DNA from: Candidatus Rokubacteria bacterium 13_1_40CM_68_15
GTDB taxonomy: Bacteria; Methylomirabilota; Methylomirabilia; Rokubacteriales; CSP1-6
DNA: 54,317 nt
Assembly: GCA_001917585.1 (NCBI GenBank)
Contig: MNEG01000101.1
Span: 1 to 54,317, forward strand
Reading direction: 5' to 3'
Position numbers and translations under genes: made by a program. Under the pieces are notes generated by a model. That model had not been told where the DNA came from, searched no databases, and saw only the letters and a program-made list of their open reading frames with translations. This document shows positions 1 to 11,736 of the stretch, piece by piece. Position 1 is the first letter of the stretch, and every line of letters begins with the position of its first letter.

Positions 1-1298
1 AAGCGGCGCTTCTTGACGTACTCCTTGATGAACGACGCCCATTCGAGGATCCGGATGTCCACCCCGACACCGACCTCGCGCAGCGAGGCCTGGATGAGCT
101 CGGCGATCTTCTTGCGCTCGTCGTTGCCCTGGTTGGTGATGAGCGTGAAGGTGAACGGCTTGCCGTCTTTGACGAGCAGACCGTCGCCGTTCTTCTCGGT
201 CCAGCCCGCTTCGGCCAGGAGCTGGCGCGCCCGCTCGAGGTCGTGCGGGTACCTCTTGACGTTCGGGTTGTAGACCCACGTGCCCGGCTTGTAGGGACCG
301 GTCGCTTCCCGGCCGAGGCCGAGCCGCACGCCCTCGATCAATTCTTGCTTGCTGATGGCATGGGCGAACGCCTGGCGCACGCGCTTGTCGGCGAAGCGCG
401 GATCCTTCAGATTGAAGCCGAAGTAGGTGTAGCCATTGCTCGGATAGCGGAACTTCTGGTACGCCCGCTTGAAGGCGGGATAATCCGTTTGCCGCTTGTA
501 CTGCAGGGCCGTGAGCGTGCTGCTGCTGTCGATCCCCTTGGCCTTGAGCTCGAGAAAAATCGTGGCCTGGCTCGGGATGATCCGGTACACGAGCCGCGAC
601 AGATACGGGCCGCTGTCGTAGTAATCACGGTTCGCCGTCAGCACCACCTTCTCGCCGGTCCGCCACTCCTTGAAGCGATAGGGCCCGGTGCCCACGGGGC
701 TCTCGCGATTTTGCGGAGCCTCGCGCAGCCGACCCTCGACGACATACCGTTCCAGCAGGTGGCGGGGCAGCATCGTAGTGCTCCAGCTCTGGAGGGCCTT
801 GGCGTAGGGCCGCGGATAGCGCACGTGGACGGTGTGGGCGTCGACCGCCTCGATCGACTCGACGGCCTTGAAGTCCTCCTTGTACGCCGTCGGCGTCTTG
901 GGGTGGATCATCGTCTGATACGTGAACACGACGTCGTCGGCCGTGAAGGGTTGGCCGTCGTGCCACTTCGCGTTCTTCTTGAGCCGGAACGTCACGTCGC
1001 GGCAGTCACGGCTGACCGTCCAGGACTCCGCCAGATCGCCGACGAGCCGCAGGCTCTCGTCACGCTTGACCAGACCGCTGTAGATCAGGTTACCGATCGT
1101 GTGCGACGCAGAGTCACTCGTGATGTTCGGGATCAGGCCCTGAATGTCGCCGAGCAGTGCTTCGATCAGCGTGTCGCCGTAGACCGGCCGCGCCGACCGC
1201 CGGGCCGCGCCGTCGTCGGGAGCGCCACCGCCCACCTCCGAGCTGCAGGCGACCGCCGTCAGCGCGAGCACGATCAGGACGAGGCGAAGGAACACCAC
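1..1298 (-). CDS. Peptide/nickel-type ABC transporter substrate-binding lipoprotein (SBP family 5), 3' end outside the window
   Basis: Extracytoplasmic binding protein of an oligopeptide/nickel-type importer (DppA/OppA class); it would deliver substrate to a permease not in this window. Seen: GTG start at 1298 (a second in-frame GTG follows at 1295), one base after the secG stop. The hydrophobic N-terminus ends in a lipobox-like A-V-A-C with Cys at about residue 18, so a membrane-anchored lipoprotein is likely. The family signature LKKNAKWHDGQPFTADDV lies near residue 100, and GTGPYRFKEW and FGFNLKDPRFADKRVRQAFA follow. About 432 residues are visible before the window edge; the family usually has 500-550. 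The exact substrate cannot be told. Adjacency to secG may only be transcriptional read-through. Confidence 0.9.
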   Translation of the reverse strand, partial: MVFLRLVLIVLALTAVACSSEVGGGAPDDGAARRSARPVYGDTLIEALLGDIQGLIPNITSDSASHTIGNLIYSGLVKRDESLRLVGDLAESWTVSRDCRDVTFRLKKNAKWHDGQPFTADDVVFTYQTMIHPKTPTAYKEDFKAVESIEAVDAHTVHVRYPRPYAKALQSWSTTMLPRHLLERYVVEGRLREAPQNRESPVGTGPYRFKEWRTGEKVVLTANRDYYDSGPYLSRLVYRIIPSQATIFLELKAKGIDSSSTLTALQYKRQTDYPAFKRAYQKFRYPSNGYTYFGFNLKDPRFADKRVRQAFAHAISKQELIEGVRLGLGREATGPYKPGTWVYNPNVKRYPHDLERARQLLAEAGWTEKNGDGLLVKDGKPFTFTLITNQGNDERKKIAELIQASLREVGVGVDIRILEWASFIKEYVKKRR

Positions 1299-1299
1299 C

Positions 1300-1662
1300 C
1301 TAGCGGTTCGTCGCGGGCGGCGTGGCGGGCGCGGCGGGCGCAGCGGGTGCCGGAGGCGTCGCCGGCGTCACCGGTGCCGGCGCGGGCGCGGTGGCGGCCG
1401 GGGCCGGCTCGCGGATGACCGAGCTGCTCCGCTCCCCGCCGAGCAGCGCGAGGCTGAACGACGTGATGGTGAAGACGATCGCGATCACGGTGGTGATCTT
1501 GCCGAGCACCGTCGGTGTGCCCATCGAGCCGAAGACCGCCTGACTGCCGGCGCCGCCGAAGGCGGAGCCGATGTCAGCGCCCTTGCCCGCCTGCAGCAGG
1601 ACGACCCCGATGATGGCGAAGCAGGCGAGGACGTGGATGATGATGAGGAGCGTGTACATCAT
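1300..1662 (-). CDS. secG: SecG, preprotein translocase subunit
   Basis: Small membrane subunit of the SecYEG protein-export channel. Seen: 120 residues, two hydrophobic segments (MYTLLIIIHVLACFAIIGVV and a second at about residues 52-72), and between them the family motif LLQAGKGADIGSAFGG. The C-terminal 40 residues are a Pro/Ala-rich tail, common in SecG of high-GC bacteria. The ATG at 1662 overlaps the tpiA stop (ATGA); a second ATG follows directly. Position as last gene of gap-pgk-tpiA-secG is a classic arrangement and supports the call. Confidence 0.95.
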   Translation of the reverse strand: MMYTLLIIIHVLACFAIIGVVLLQAGKGADIGSAFGGAGSQAVFGSMGTPTVLGKITTVIAIVFTITSFSLALLGGERSSSVIREPAPAATAPAPAPVTPATPPAPAAPAAPATPPATNR

Positions 1663-2441
1663 TCCCCTTTCCCGGTCGCGCCCGCGCGCGCCGTCTTCTT
1701 GGCGATGGCGATGAACCCGCCCGGGTTGAGGCTGGCGCCCCCCACGAGCACACCGTCGATCTCGGGTTCGGCGGCGAGTGCGTCGGCATTCTCCGCCTTC
1801 ACGCTGCCACCGTAAAGAATCCGGATGGCGCCGGCCGCGTCCTTCGACGAAAGCTCGGAGAGAAGACCGCGAAGATAGCCGTGGACCTCGGCCGCCTGGG
1901 CCGGCGTGGCGTTGATACCGGTCCCGATCGCCCACACCGGCTCGTAGGCGAGGACGATCCTGGCGATGGCGTCGGGCGTAAGGCCGGCCAGACCCGCACG
2001 TAGCTGGCCTTCGATCGTCGTGAACGTGAGGCCTTGACGCCGCTCGTCGGCCGTCTCGCCGACGCAGAGGATCGGGGTGACGCCGTGCACGAGCGCGGCC
2101 TGGACCTTGCGATTGATCTGGTCGTCCGTCTCGCACATCTCACGACGCCGCTCGGAGTGCCCGGCCAGCACGTACCGGCAGCCCACCTCGACGAGCATGG
2201 GCAGGGAGATCTCGCCGGTGTGGGCCCCCGCCGCCTCCCAGTGACAATTCTGAGCGCCGAGTCGCAGCGGACTGCCGCTGAGCACCTCGTTGACCGCGGC
2301 CAGCGCCGTGAACGGTGGGCAGATCACGACGTCGACCCCACGCGGCCGTTTGAGCCCATCGCGAATCGCCGTCGCCAGTGCCCGGCCTTCGGCGATGGTC
2401 CCCTGCATCTTCCAGTTGCCGACGCAGAGCGGCGTCCGCAT
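1659..2441 (-). CDS. tpiA: Triosephosphate isomerase
   Basis: Interconverts dihydroxyacetone phosphate and glyceraldehyde 3-phosphate in cytosolic glycolysis/gluconeogenesis. Seen: 260 residues, normal length. Substrate and catalytic residues are present: N9 and K11 in GNWKM, H95 in LAGHSERR, E167 in AYEPVWAIGTG, and the phosphate-binding loops ILYGGSVKAENA and GVLVGGASL. The ATG at 2441 lies inside a 25-bp direct repeat shared with the end of pgk (see repeat entries). The gap to pgk is therefore 157 bases, whereas the other genes of this operon are nearly touching. Confidence 0.97.
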   Translation of the reverse strand: MRTPLCVGNWKMQGTIAEGRALATAIRDGLKRPRGVDVVICPPFTALAAVNEVLSGSPLRLGAQNCHWEAAGAHTGEISLPMLVEVGCRYVLAGHSERRREMCETDDQINRKVQAALVHGVTPILCVGETADERRQGLTFTTIEGQLRAGLAGLTPDAIARIVLAYEPVWAIGTGINATPAQAAEVHGYLRGLLSELSSKDAAGAIRILYGGSVKAENADALAAEPEIDGVLVGGASLNPGGFIAIAKKTARAGATGKGE

Positions 2442-2618
2442 CAGCGCGCCTCGGTCAGGGGCACGACGGGATCAGGCCGGGCCAACTGGCAAGCCAGGCA
2501 AGGCCCGAGGGAGGAGCCGACCGGAGCGTACGCAGTTGTACGTGAGGAGCGGCGACGACCGAGAACGACGCCTGGCGAAGTCAGTTGGCCCAGCCGCATC
2601 AGCGCGCCTCCGTCAGGG
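2436..2618. repeat. Inserted segment between pgk and tpiA flanked by 25-bp direct repeats
   Basis: Two copies of the same 25-mer, at 2436-2460 and 2594-2618, match at 24 of 25 positions. The right copy contains the pgk stop and a following ATG in the form TGATG; the left copy contains the tpiA start. The simplest reading is that pgk and tpiA once overlapped as TGATG and that an insertion duplicated the junction. The inserted stretch holds the palindrome described separately. Frame through the insert on the minus strand stays open, but the product shows no protein-like character. Confidence 0.75.
2479..2591. repeat. 113-bp imperfect palindrome (MITE/REP-like element)
   Basis: The ends form a perfect 10-bp inverted repeat, gggccaactg at 2479-2488 and cagttggccc at 2582-2591. 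Nested inside are gccaggc (2493-2499) with gcctggc (2570-2576), and a central cgtac (2527-2531) with gtacg (2538-2542) around a six-base loop. The whole element could fold into one long hairpin in RNA or single-stranded DNA. No open frame of note. No second full copy was noticed elsewhere in the window by eye. Confidence 0.65.
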
Positions 2619-3783
2619 CTTCCACGCCCGGCAGCGTCCGGCCCTCGAGAAATTCGAGGAAGGCGCCGCCCGCCGTTGAAATGTAGCCGATGCGGTCGGC
2701 CACGCGGGCGAGATTCACGGCAGCCACCGTGTCGCCTCCCCCGATGACCGAAAAGGCGCGGCTCTCGGCGACGGCGCGGGCCAGCTCGATCGTCCCGGCG
2801 GCGAACGCCGGCTTCTCGAAGACGCCCATGGGGCCGTTCCACACGATCGTGCGCGCCTCCTTCACCGCCGCAGCGAAGCGCGTCACCGTGAGCGGCCCGA
2901 TGTCGAGGCCCATCATCGTCGGCGGAATCTCGCGCACGCTGACGGCGCGGCCGGCCGGACTGTCGGGGCCATCGGCTACGATCGTGTCCACCGGCAGGAC
3001 CACCGGGATACCGCGGCGGCGCGCCGATTCCAAGACGCGGCGCGCCGTCTCGATGCGGTCGGGTTCCACGAGCGAGCGCCCGATGTCGTGGCCGAGCGCG
3101 CGCAGGAACGTGAAGGCCATGCCGCCGCCGATGACGAGCGCGTCGACGCGCGAGAGAAGATTCTCGACGAGGGCGACCTTGTCCCCAACCTTGGCGCCGC
3201 CGAGCACGGCCATCAGTGGCCGGTCGGGCGCTTCGAGGATGCGCGTCAGGGCCGCGAGCTCGCGCTGCATGAGCAGCCCGGCCGCCGCCGGCTGCAGATG
3301 GCGAGTGATGGCTTCGATGGAGGCGTGGGCGCGATGGGCGGCCGCAAAGGCGTCGTTCACGTAGCAATCGGCGAGGCCGGCCAGCGCGCGCGCGAATGCA
3401 TCGTCGTTAGCCTCCTCCTCCTTGTGGAAGCGAAGGTTCTCTAGGAGGAGCACCTGGCCCGGCTTGAGTGCACGCGCCTGTTCGCTCACCTGGTCGCCGA
3501 CGCAATCGGGGGCGAGCGGCACGGGTAGCGCCAGCAACGCGGCGAGGTGCTCGGCCACCGGTCGCAGCGAAAACTCCGGCGTCGGCTTGCCCTTGGGCCG
3601 TCCGAGGTGGGAGGCGAGAACCACGGCCGCCCCGGCGCCGAGCGCGTACTGGATCGTGGGCACCACCCCGCGCAGGCGGGTGTCGTCCGTCACCGCACCG
3701 TTATCGATCGGCGCGTTCAAGTCGGCCCGCAGGAAGACGCGCTTGCCAGGAAGGTCGAGCTGCTCGATCGTGAGCTTCGCCAC
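2599..3783 (-). CDS. pgk: Phosphoglycerate kinase
   Basis: Transfers the acyl phosphate of 1,3-bisphosphoglycerate to ADP in glycolysis. Seen: 394 residues, full length. N-domain substrate motifs are RVFLRADLNAPID (residues 15-27), ASHLGRPKG and NDAFAAAHRAHAS. The C-domain nucleotide motifs are LGGAKVGDK, NGPMGVFEKPAFAAGT and GGGDTVAAVNLA. ATG start at 3783, 16 bases downstream of the gap stop. The last residues (ALTEAR) lie within the direct repeat that is duplicated upstream of tpiA. Confidence 0.97.
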   Translation of the reverse strand: MAKLTIEQLDLPGKRVFLRADLNAPIDNGAVTDDTRLRGVVPTIQYALGAGAAVVLASHLGRPKGKPTPEFSLRPVAEHLAALLALPVPLAPDCVGDQVSEQARALKPGQVLLLENLRFHKEEEANDDAFARALAGLADCYVNDAFAAAHRAHASIEAITRHLQPAAAGLLMQRELAALTRILEAPDRPLMAVLGGAKVGDKVALVENLLSRVDALVIGGGMAFTFLRALGHDIGRSLVEPDRIETARRVLESARRRGIPVVLPVDTIVADGPDSPAGRAVSVREIPPTMMGLDIGPLTVTRFAAAVKEARTIVWNGPMGVFEKPAFAAGTIELARAVAESRAFSVIGGGDTVAAVNLARVADRIGYISTAGGAFLEFLEGRTLPGVEALTEAR

Positions 3784-3799
3784 CGCGTCCGGAACGCCG

Positions 3800-4851
<1,052 letters not shown>

Positions 4852-4854
<3 letters not shown>

Positions 4855-5577
4855 AACCACCCGCGCCACGCTGAGCACCCCGACCGCCCGCGCGCCGGCC
4901 GCCCGCAGCGCGCGGCAGCATTCTGCGGCGGTGGCGCCGGTGGTCAAGACGTCATCGACGACGACGACGTGGCGCCCGGCTACGCTGGCGGCGGCGACGA
5001 AGGCGTCACGGACGTTGGCGCGGCGCTCCTCGGCGCCGAGGTCACTCTGACTCGCGGTGGGCCGTACACGCGTCAGCCAGCCCGGCTTCACGCAGCAACC
5101 CAGGCTGGCGGCCAGGCGGTCGGCGATCAGCCGCGCCTGATTGAACCCGCGCTCGCGTTCACGGGCACGGCCCAGCGGAACCGGCACCAGCGCCTCCACG
5201 TCGGCCGTCAGGCTGGCGCCACACTGCTCGACTACCAGATCGGCCAGCGGACGAGCGAGCGCGCGCCGCGCGTCGAACTTGAATGCGTGCAGCGCGTCGC
5301 GGAGCGGGCCCTCGTATCGGGCGGCCGCCCGCGCGTAGTCCCAGATCGGCGGCTCGATCCGGCACGGGCCGCACAGGCCGGCTGATCCGAGGGCGCGCGG
5401 CTCGAGGGTCGCGAACGGTACGCCGCAGACAGCACAGTACGGCGGGTCGATCCGCGGAATCGCGAGCCAGCACGCGGCACAGAGTGGATCGCGTCGGCCT
5501 GACCCCAGCGTTGCCGAGCAGACGGGACAGAGCGCGGGGTAGAGGAGATCGAGCGCAGCGGTGGCCCAGGCCTTCAC
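4852..5577 (-). CDS. comF: ComF family protein (zinc finger plus phosphoribosyltransferase fold)
   Basis: Homologue of competence protein ComF/GntX; the biochemical role is not settled, but the family is linked to DNA uptake and processing. Seen: 241 residues. The N-terminal zinc-binding cysteines are in CPVC, CAAC, CAVCG and CGPC (residues about 17-70). The C-terminal PRPP-binding loop VVVVDDVLTTGATAAECC lies at about residues 200-217. Lies 15 bases after the TPR gene, so probably co-transcribed. No other competence gene is in the window. Confidence 0.9.
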
Positions 5578-5592
5578 GCGGCGTTCGCGGTG

Positions 5593-6540
5593 TCAGCGAC
5601 CGGGCGCGGGACGGACGGTGTTCCAGCGGCGGCAGCGCGGACAACGATCCTGCCACGCCGGCGACGGCGCGCCGCAGGCCGTACAGCAGTGGGGCCAGTC
5701 GAACGCGTCGCCCAGGCGCAACGCCCGCCGATACTCGGCGAAGGCTTCGCGTGTCTCACCACGACGCTCGAAGACTGCCCCGAGGAAGGCGTGGACGACC
5801 GGGAGATCGGGCGCGCGCACCTCGATCTTCTCGAACTGATCGGCGGCCTCGTCCAGCATCTCGAGCTCGAAGTAGACCCGGCCAAGGGCGACGGCGAGGG
5901 CGAGATCGTCGGGCGCACGGTCCACGGCGGCCCGGTAGAGCGCGATCATGCGGCTCGGTCGCCCTTCCTGGCGATACACGCGTTCGAGCCGCGCCAGCAC
6001 GGCCAGCGTTGGATTCTGCTCGGCCGTTCGCTCCCACGTCTTGATCGCTTCACGGGCGTCGCCGGCCGTCTCGAGGGCGTCCCCCAGAGCGAGCGCCGCA
6101 GGGACGAATCCGGGCTCGGCGCGGAGTGCGTTCTTGAAGTGGCCGACGGCGGACGCCGAGCGACCGCCCTTCACGTCGGCGCGACCGAGCTCGTAGTGAA
6201 TCGTGGCCAGCCAGGCGGTCTCCGCCCTCCGCTCGGCGCCGGCGACGATCCCGATCAGACGTTCCTCGACGCCCAGCGCCTCGAGCCAGGCCTCCATCTC
6301 CACCGTGAGATCGCGCAGACCGCGCAGCGCGCGGACGTCGTTCTTCCGGCGCTCGACGGCCTGGCGATAGAGCCGCCGCGCCTCTTCGCGCCGTCCTGCA
6401 CGCCGGGCGTCCTCGGCCGCGCCGACCAGCGCGGAGGCCTCGGGATCGTCGCTGGGCGTCAGCGGCAGCGCGCCAAGGACCCGGCCGAGGACACGACCGA
6501 TGAAGCTCAGGGTGCGAAGGGACGCGATCAGTGACGGCAT
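5593..6540 (-). CDS. TPR protein with C-terminal rubredoxin-type zinc knuckle (LapB/YciM-like)
   Basis: Resembles LapB (YciM), the scaffold that controls LPS synthesis by steering LpxC proteolysis. Seen: 315 residues. A basic, mildly hydrophobic N-terminus (residues 1-27) could be a membrane anchor. Degenerate TPR helices run from about residue 35 to 270. The C-terminal paired knuckle C-x2-C-G-x8-C-x2-C, as in CTACGAPSPAWQDRCPRC, then W, matches the LapB rubredoxin domain. Divergent from the enterobacterial protein, so function is inferred from architecture alone. It is not beside lapA or other envelope genes; comF follows. Confidence 0.7.
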   Translation of the reverse strand: MPSLIASLRTLSFIGRVLGRVLGALPLTPSDDPEASALVGAAEDARRAGRREEARRLYRQAVERRKNDVRALRGLRDLTVEMEAWLEALGVEERLIGIVAGAERRAETAWLATIHYELGRADVKGGRSASAVGHFKNALRAEPGFVPAALALGDALETAGDAREAIKTWERTAEQNPTLAVLARLERVYRQEGRPSRMIALYRAAVDRAPDDLALAVALGRVYFELEMLDEAADQFEKIEVRAPDLPVVHAFLGAVFERRGETREAFAEYRRALRLGDAFDWPHCCTACGAPSPAWQDRCPRCRRWNTVRPAPGR

Positions 6541-6592
6541 GACGGCAACGGGTAGGCAGGCGGAGTGGCGACCGCGAGCAGATGGGGCGGGA

Positions 6593-6958
6593 TCAACCCG
6601 CCGTCATGCGCTCCTCTTCCTCCACCAGCCGCTGACAATCGATGCAATAACGCGCGAAGGGCAGCGCATCGAGCCGCTTGTCGGCAATCGGCTCGCTGCA
6701 GCGCTCGCAGGTGCCGAACGATCCGTCCTCGATCTTCTGGAGCGCGGTCACGACCTCGCGCAGTAACCGGCGATCGCCGTTGCCGAGCTCGAAAAAGAAT
6801 TCTCGCGTGTAGGCCGTGTTGGCCTGATCGCCGAGATCCTTGATCGAATCGTCTTCCTGGTCCTTGCCATAGAGCGCCGTGCGCCCGACTTCCTGGACCA
6901 ACTGGTACTGCTTGTCGAGCAGGCGCTTTTTGAAACCCGCCAGCCGATCTTTTTTCAT
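6593..6958 (-). CDS. DksA/TraR family C4 zinc-finger protein
   Basis: Probable transcription regulator that inserts into the RNA polymerase secondary channel, or a relative of uncertain role. Seen: 121 residues from the ATG at 6958. The N-terminal half is helical (coiled-coil-like). The zinc finger is CERCSEPIADKRLDALPFAR followed by YCIDCQ, i.e. C-x2-C...C-x2-C. The start is chosen because GGAGG stands six bases upstream; a longer reading from a TTG at 6979 has no such site. Shorter than E. coli DksA (151 residues), and the Asp pair at the coiled-coil tip is not obvious, so a general DksA-like label is safest. Confidence 0.88.
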   Translation of the reverse strand: MKKDRLAGFKKRLLDKQYQLVQEVGRTALYGKDQEDDSIKDLGDQANTAYTREFFFELGNGDRRLLREVVTALQKIEDGSFGTCERCSEPIADKRLDALPFARYCIDCQRLVEEEERMTAG

Positions 6959-6990
6959 CAAGGCCTCCGTGACTCGCAACGCGCTTCGTT

Positions 6991-7019
6991 ACGCTAGCAT
7001 CATCGTGCGAAGCGTGCAA
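6991..7019 (-). promoter_or_regulatory. Sigma-70-type promoter of the DksA-like gene
   Basis: Minus-strand TTGCAC (7019-7014), a 17-base spacer, and TAGCGT (6996-6991) preceded by TGC (extended -10). It lies in the 78-base gap after rsfS and would start a leader of about 25-30 nt before the SD of the DksA-like gene. Confidence 0.45.
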
Positions 7020-7036
7020 CTGCCTTGACGCGTTTT

Positions 7037-7393
7037 TCATCCTTCCAGCACCAGTGCCGGAGCGTCACCCCACAGTCGTTCGAGGGCGTAGTACGCGCGC
7101 GTGTCTTCCAGGAAGACGTGCATGAGGACGTCGCCGTAGTCGAGCAGAATCCAGCCGCTCTCGGGCGCGCCCTCGGCGTGGAGCGGCCGGATCTCGTGCT
7201 CCTTGAGGGCCTGCCGGATGGCATCGACGATCGTCGTGAGATGCGGGCTCGACTTGCCGCTGCAGACCAGGAAGTAATCGCTGACACTTGAGACGGCGTG
7301 GACGTCGAGGACGACGAGGTCCCCCGCCTTCTTGGCCAGCGCCGCCTGCGCGGCCAGCCGGACCTTGCGCTCGCCGTTCAGTCGCGCCGTCAC
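7037..7393 (-). CDS. rsfS: Ribosome silencing factor RsfS
   Basis: Binds ribosomal protein L14 and blocks subunit joining under starvation. Seen: 118 residues, normal length, with family motifs VLDVHAVSSVSDYFLVCSG and PESGWILLDYGDVLMHVF. The GTG at 7393 overlaps the nadD stop (GTGA), so translation is coupled. The neighbourhood rplU-rpmA-obgE-proB-proA-nadD-rsfS is a widely conserved ribosome/growth cluster. Confidence 0.93.
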   Translation of the reverse strand: MTARLNGERKVRLAAQAALAKKAGDLVVLDVHAVSSVSDYFLVCSGKSSPHLTTIVDAIRQALKEHEIRPLHAEGAPESGWILLDYGDVLMHVFLEDTRAYYALERLWGDAPALVLEG

Positions 7394-8034
7394 GCGGCCT
7401 CGTAGAGGCGGTGCGCGCGGATGTACTCCATCACGGTGTCGGGAAGACGGAAGGCCAGGGAGCGCCCCTCGCGAGCGCGCCGCCGCAGGTCGGAGGCCGA
7501 GAGAGGAAGCGACGTCACGTGGGCGATGAGGACCGCGCGGGCCGGGCCCGTCCCGCCCGCGGTCACGGCGAAGCCGTCGGCGCCGATCTCCCGGAGGACT
7601 TTCTGGGCGGCGGTGCTGTCGGGGTCGAAGGCACTGCCGGTCCGGGGCACCACGACGAGTTGCGCCAGCTCGGCGATCCGGCGGGGCGCGCGCCATGACA
7701 AGAGGTCGAGAAACGTCTCGGAGCCGATGAGAAGGAGGAGCTGATCGCCGGACGCGGCCAGCGTCTCCAGCGTGTCGACCGTGTATGACGGCCCTGGCCG
7801 ACGCAGCTCGAGATCGCTGACGGCAAACCGCGGATGACCGGCCGTGGCCAGCCGGACCATGGCGTGACGGTCGGCGGCCGGCGCAACGGCGCTGGCTGGC
7901 TTGTGGGGTGGCTGTCCGGCCGGTACGAAGAGCACGCGATCGAGTGCCAGCATCTCGAGCATCTCGTCGGCGAGCAGCAGGTGACCGTAGTGGATGGGGT
8001 TGAACGAGCCTCCGAAGACCGCGACCCGGGCCAC
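7390..8034 (-). CDS. nadD: Nicotinate-nucleotide adenylyltransferase
   Basis: Adenylates nicotinate mononucleotide in NAD biosynthesis. Seen: 214 residues. The nucleotidyltransferase signature is VAVFGGSFNPIHYGHLLLAD, with the ATP-binding H-x-G-H. The C-terminal segment LPLSASDLRRRAREG replaces the usual ISSTxIR motif, and the terminal YIRAHRLY is typical. ATG at 8034, just before the proA stop at 8036. Confidence 0.95.
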   Translation of the reverse strand: MARVAVFGGSFNPIHYGHLLLADEMLEMLALDRVLFVPAGQPPHKPASAVAPAADRHAMVRLATAGHPRFAVSDLELRRPGPSYTVDTLETLAASGDQLLLLIGSETFLDLLSWRAPRRIAELAQLVVVPRTGSAFDPDSTAAQKVLREIGADGFAVTAGGTGPARAVLIAHVTSLPLSASDLRRRAREGRSLAFRLPDTVMEYIRAHRLYEAA

Positions 8035-8035
8035 G

Positions 8036-9307
8036 CTACTCGCGGACCTGACCGTCGCCGTGGACGACGTACTTGGTGGTCGTCAGCTCCTGGACGCCGA
8101 CGGGGCCACGCGCATGCAGGCGCGACGTCGAGATGCCCATCTCGGCACCCATGCCGAACTGACCGCCATCGACGAAGCGCGTGGAGGCATTGACCATCAC
8201 GGCCGCGGCGTCCACCTCGCGCGTGAAGCGCCGCGCATGGGCGAGCGTGTTCGTCACGATGGCCTCGGCCAGGCCCGAGCCATGGCGCCGGATGTGCGCG
8301 ATCGCCTCGTCGAGATCGTCGACCACGCGGATGGCGAGGATCAGGTCGAGGTACTCCTCGTCCCAGTCGCGCGCCGTGGCTGGCTTGGCCCGGGGCAGGA
8401 GCGCCAGGGTACGCGGGCAGCCGCGCAGTTCGACGCCGGCGTCGGCGAGGCGAGCGCCGACGAGCGGCAAGAAGTGCGGCGCCGTCGTCCCGTGAACGAG
8501 CAGCGTCTCCAGCGCGTTGCACACGCTCGGGCGCTGGACCTTCGCGTTCATCACGATGGCAGCCGCCATCTCGAGGTCGGCGTCGGCATCCACGAAGACG
8601 TGGACGAGCCCGCGGTCGTGCTTCAGGACGGGCACGCGCGAATGCTCGCCCACCCAGCGCACGAACTCCTCGCCACCCCGCGGGATGATCAGATCGACGA
8701 GATCGGTCTGCTCGAGCATCGCGGCGACGGCCGCGCGTTCGGTCGTGTCGACGAACTGGATGGCGTCGGACGGTCCGCCCGCCTTCTCCAGCGCCTTGGC
8801 CAGGATGGCGGCGATCATCGCATTGGATTCGAGCGCCTCGCTGCCACCGCGCAGGATCACCGCGTTGCCGGACTTCACGCAGAGGCCGGCGGCGTCGGCG
8901 GTGACGTTGGGCCGGGACTCGTAGATGAAGCCGATGACACCGAGAGGCACCCGGACGCGGCTGATCTCGAGGCCGTTGGGCCGGCGCCACGACTCGACCA
9001 CGGTGCCTACCGGATCGGGCAAGGCTGCGATCTGACGCAGGCCGGTGGCCATCTCCTCGATGCGCGAATCCGTCAGCGTGAGGCGATCGAGAAACGCGCG
9101 CGTGACGCCCTGGGCACGGGCCCGGTCGAGGTCGCCGCGATTAGCCTCGAGGAGCGCGGCGGCCTTCTCCTCCAGGCCGCGCGCCATCTGGACCAGTGCG
9201 TCGTTCTTCGTCTTCGTCGGCGTCAGCGCCAGCGCGCCCGCGGCGGCGCGGGCGGCTCGGGCCTTGGCATCCACGAGACGTCGGGGGTCCATACGCGTCG
9301 ACTCCAT
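8036..9307 (-). CDS. proA: Glutamate-5-semialdehyde dehydrogenase (gamma-glutamyl phosphate reductase)
   Basis: NADPH-dependent reduction of gamma-glutamyl phosphate, second step of proline synthesis. Seen: 423 residues. The catalytic Cys is in VQRPSVCNALETLLVH (near residue 270) and the cofactor region contains FIYESRPNVTADAAGLCVKS. The C-terminal signature is HGSGLAEAIVTNT. Start could be the ATG at 9307 or the one at 9292; the latter has GGAG nine bases upstream. Directly follows proB (nine bases), as expected for enzymes that channel an unstable intermediate. Confidence 0.95.
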   Translation of the reverse strand: MESTRMDPRRLVDAKARAARAAAGALALTPTKTKNDALVQMARGLEEKAAALLEANRGDLDRARAQGVTRAFLDRLTLTDSRIEEMATGLRQIAALPDPVGTVVESWRRPNGLEISRVRVPLGVIGFIYESRPNVTADAAGLCVKSGNAVILRGGSEALESNAMIAAILAKALEKAGGPSDAIQFVDTTERAAVAAMLEQTDLVDLIIPRGGEEFVRWVGEHSRVPVLKHDRGLVHVFVDADADLEMAAAIVMNAKVQRPSVCNALETLLVHGTTAPHFLPLVGARLADAGVELRGCPRTLALLPRAKPATARDWDEEYLDLILAIRVVDDLDEAIAHIRRHGSGLAEAIVTNTLAHARRFTREVDAAAVMVNASTRFVDGGQFGMGAEMGISTSRLHARGPVGVQELTTTKYVVHGDGQVRE

Positions 9308-9316
9308 CCTATCGGA

Positions 9317-11445
<2,129 letters not shown>

Positions 11446-11472
11446 TCAGGAGCGCGCGAAGGCGCGCCCCGG

Positions 11473-11730
11473 TCAGGACAAGGAGGCGACGACGCTGATG
11501 AAGCGCGCGTCCCCGCGCCGCTCGAACTGGACGACGCCGGAAACCTTCGCGAACAGCGTGTCGTCGGAACCGCGCCCGACGTTGAGGCCAGGCTTGAAGC
11601 GGGTGCCGCGCTGACGGACGAGGATGCTGCCCCCGCTGACCAACTGCCCGGCGAAGCGCTTGACGCCGAGCATCTGCGGGTTGGAGTCGCGGCCGTTCCG
11701 GGAGCTACCGACGCCTTTCTTGTGAGCCAT
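11473..11730 (-). CDS. rpmA: 50S ribosomal protein L27
   Basis: Large-subunit protein near the peptidyl-transferase centre. Seen: 85 residues, with the canonical N-terminus [20 protein letters not shown] and [16 protein letters not shown]. There is no Firmicute-type cleavable N-extension. Six bases after rplU. Confidence 0.97.
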   Translation of the reverse strand: MAHKKGVGSSRNGRDSNPQMLGVKRFAGQLVSGGSILVRQRGTRFKPGLNVGRGSDDTLFAKVSGVVQFERRGDARFISVVASLS

Positions 11731-11736
11731 GCCTTC

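Noticed and set aside
2441-3367. 308-residue minus-strand ORF over the pgk/tpiA spacer
   Set aside because: Out of frame with pgk and Arg-rich; it merely runs open across the inserted element.
6959-6979. Longer start for the DksA-like gene (TTG)
   Set aside because: The ATG at 6958 has GGAGG at ideal spacing and the longer form has none.
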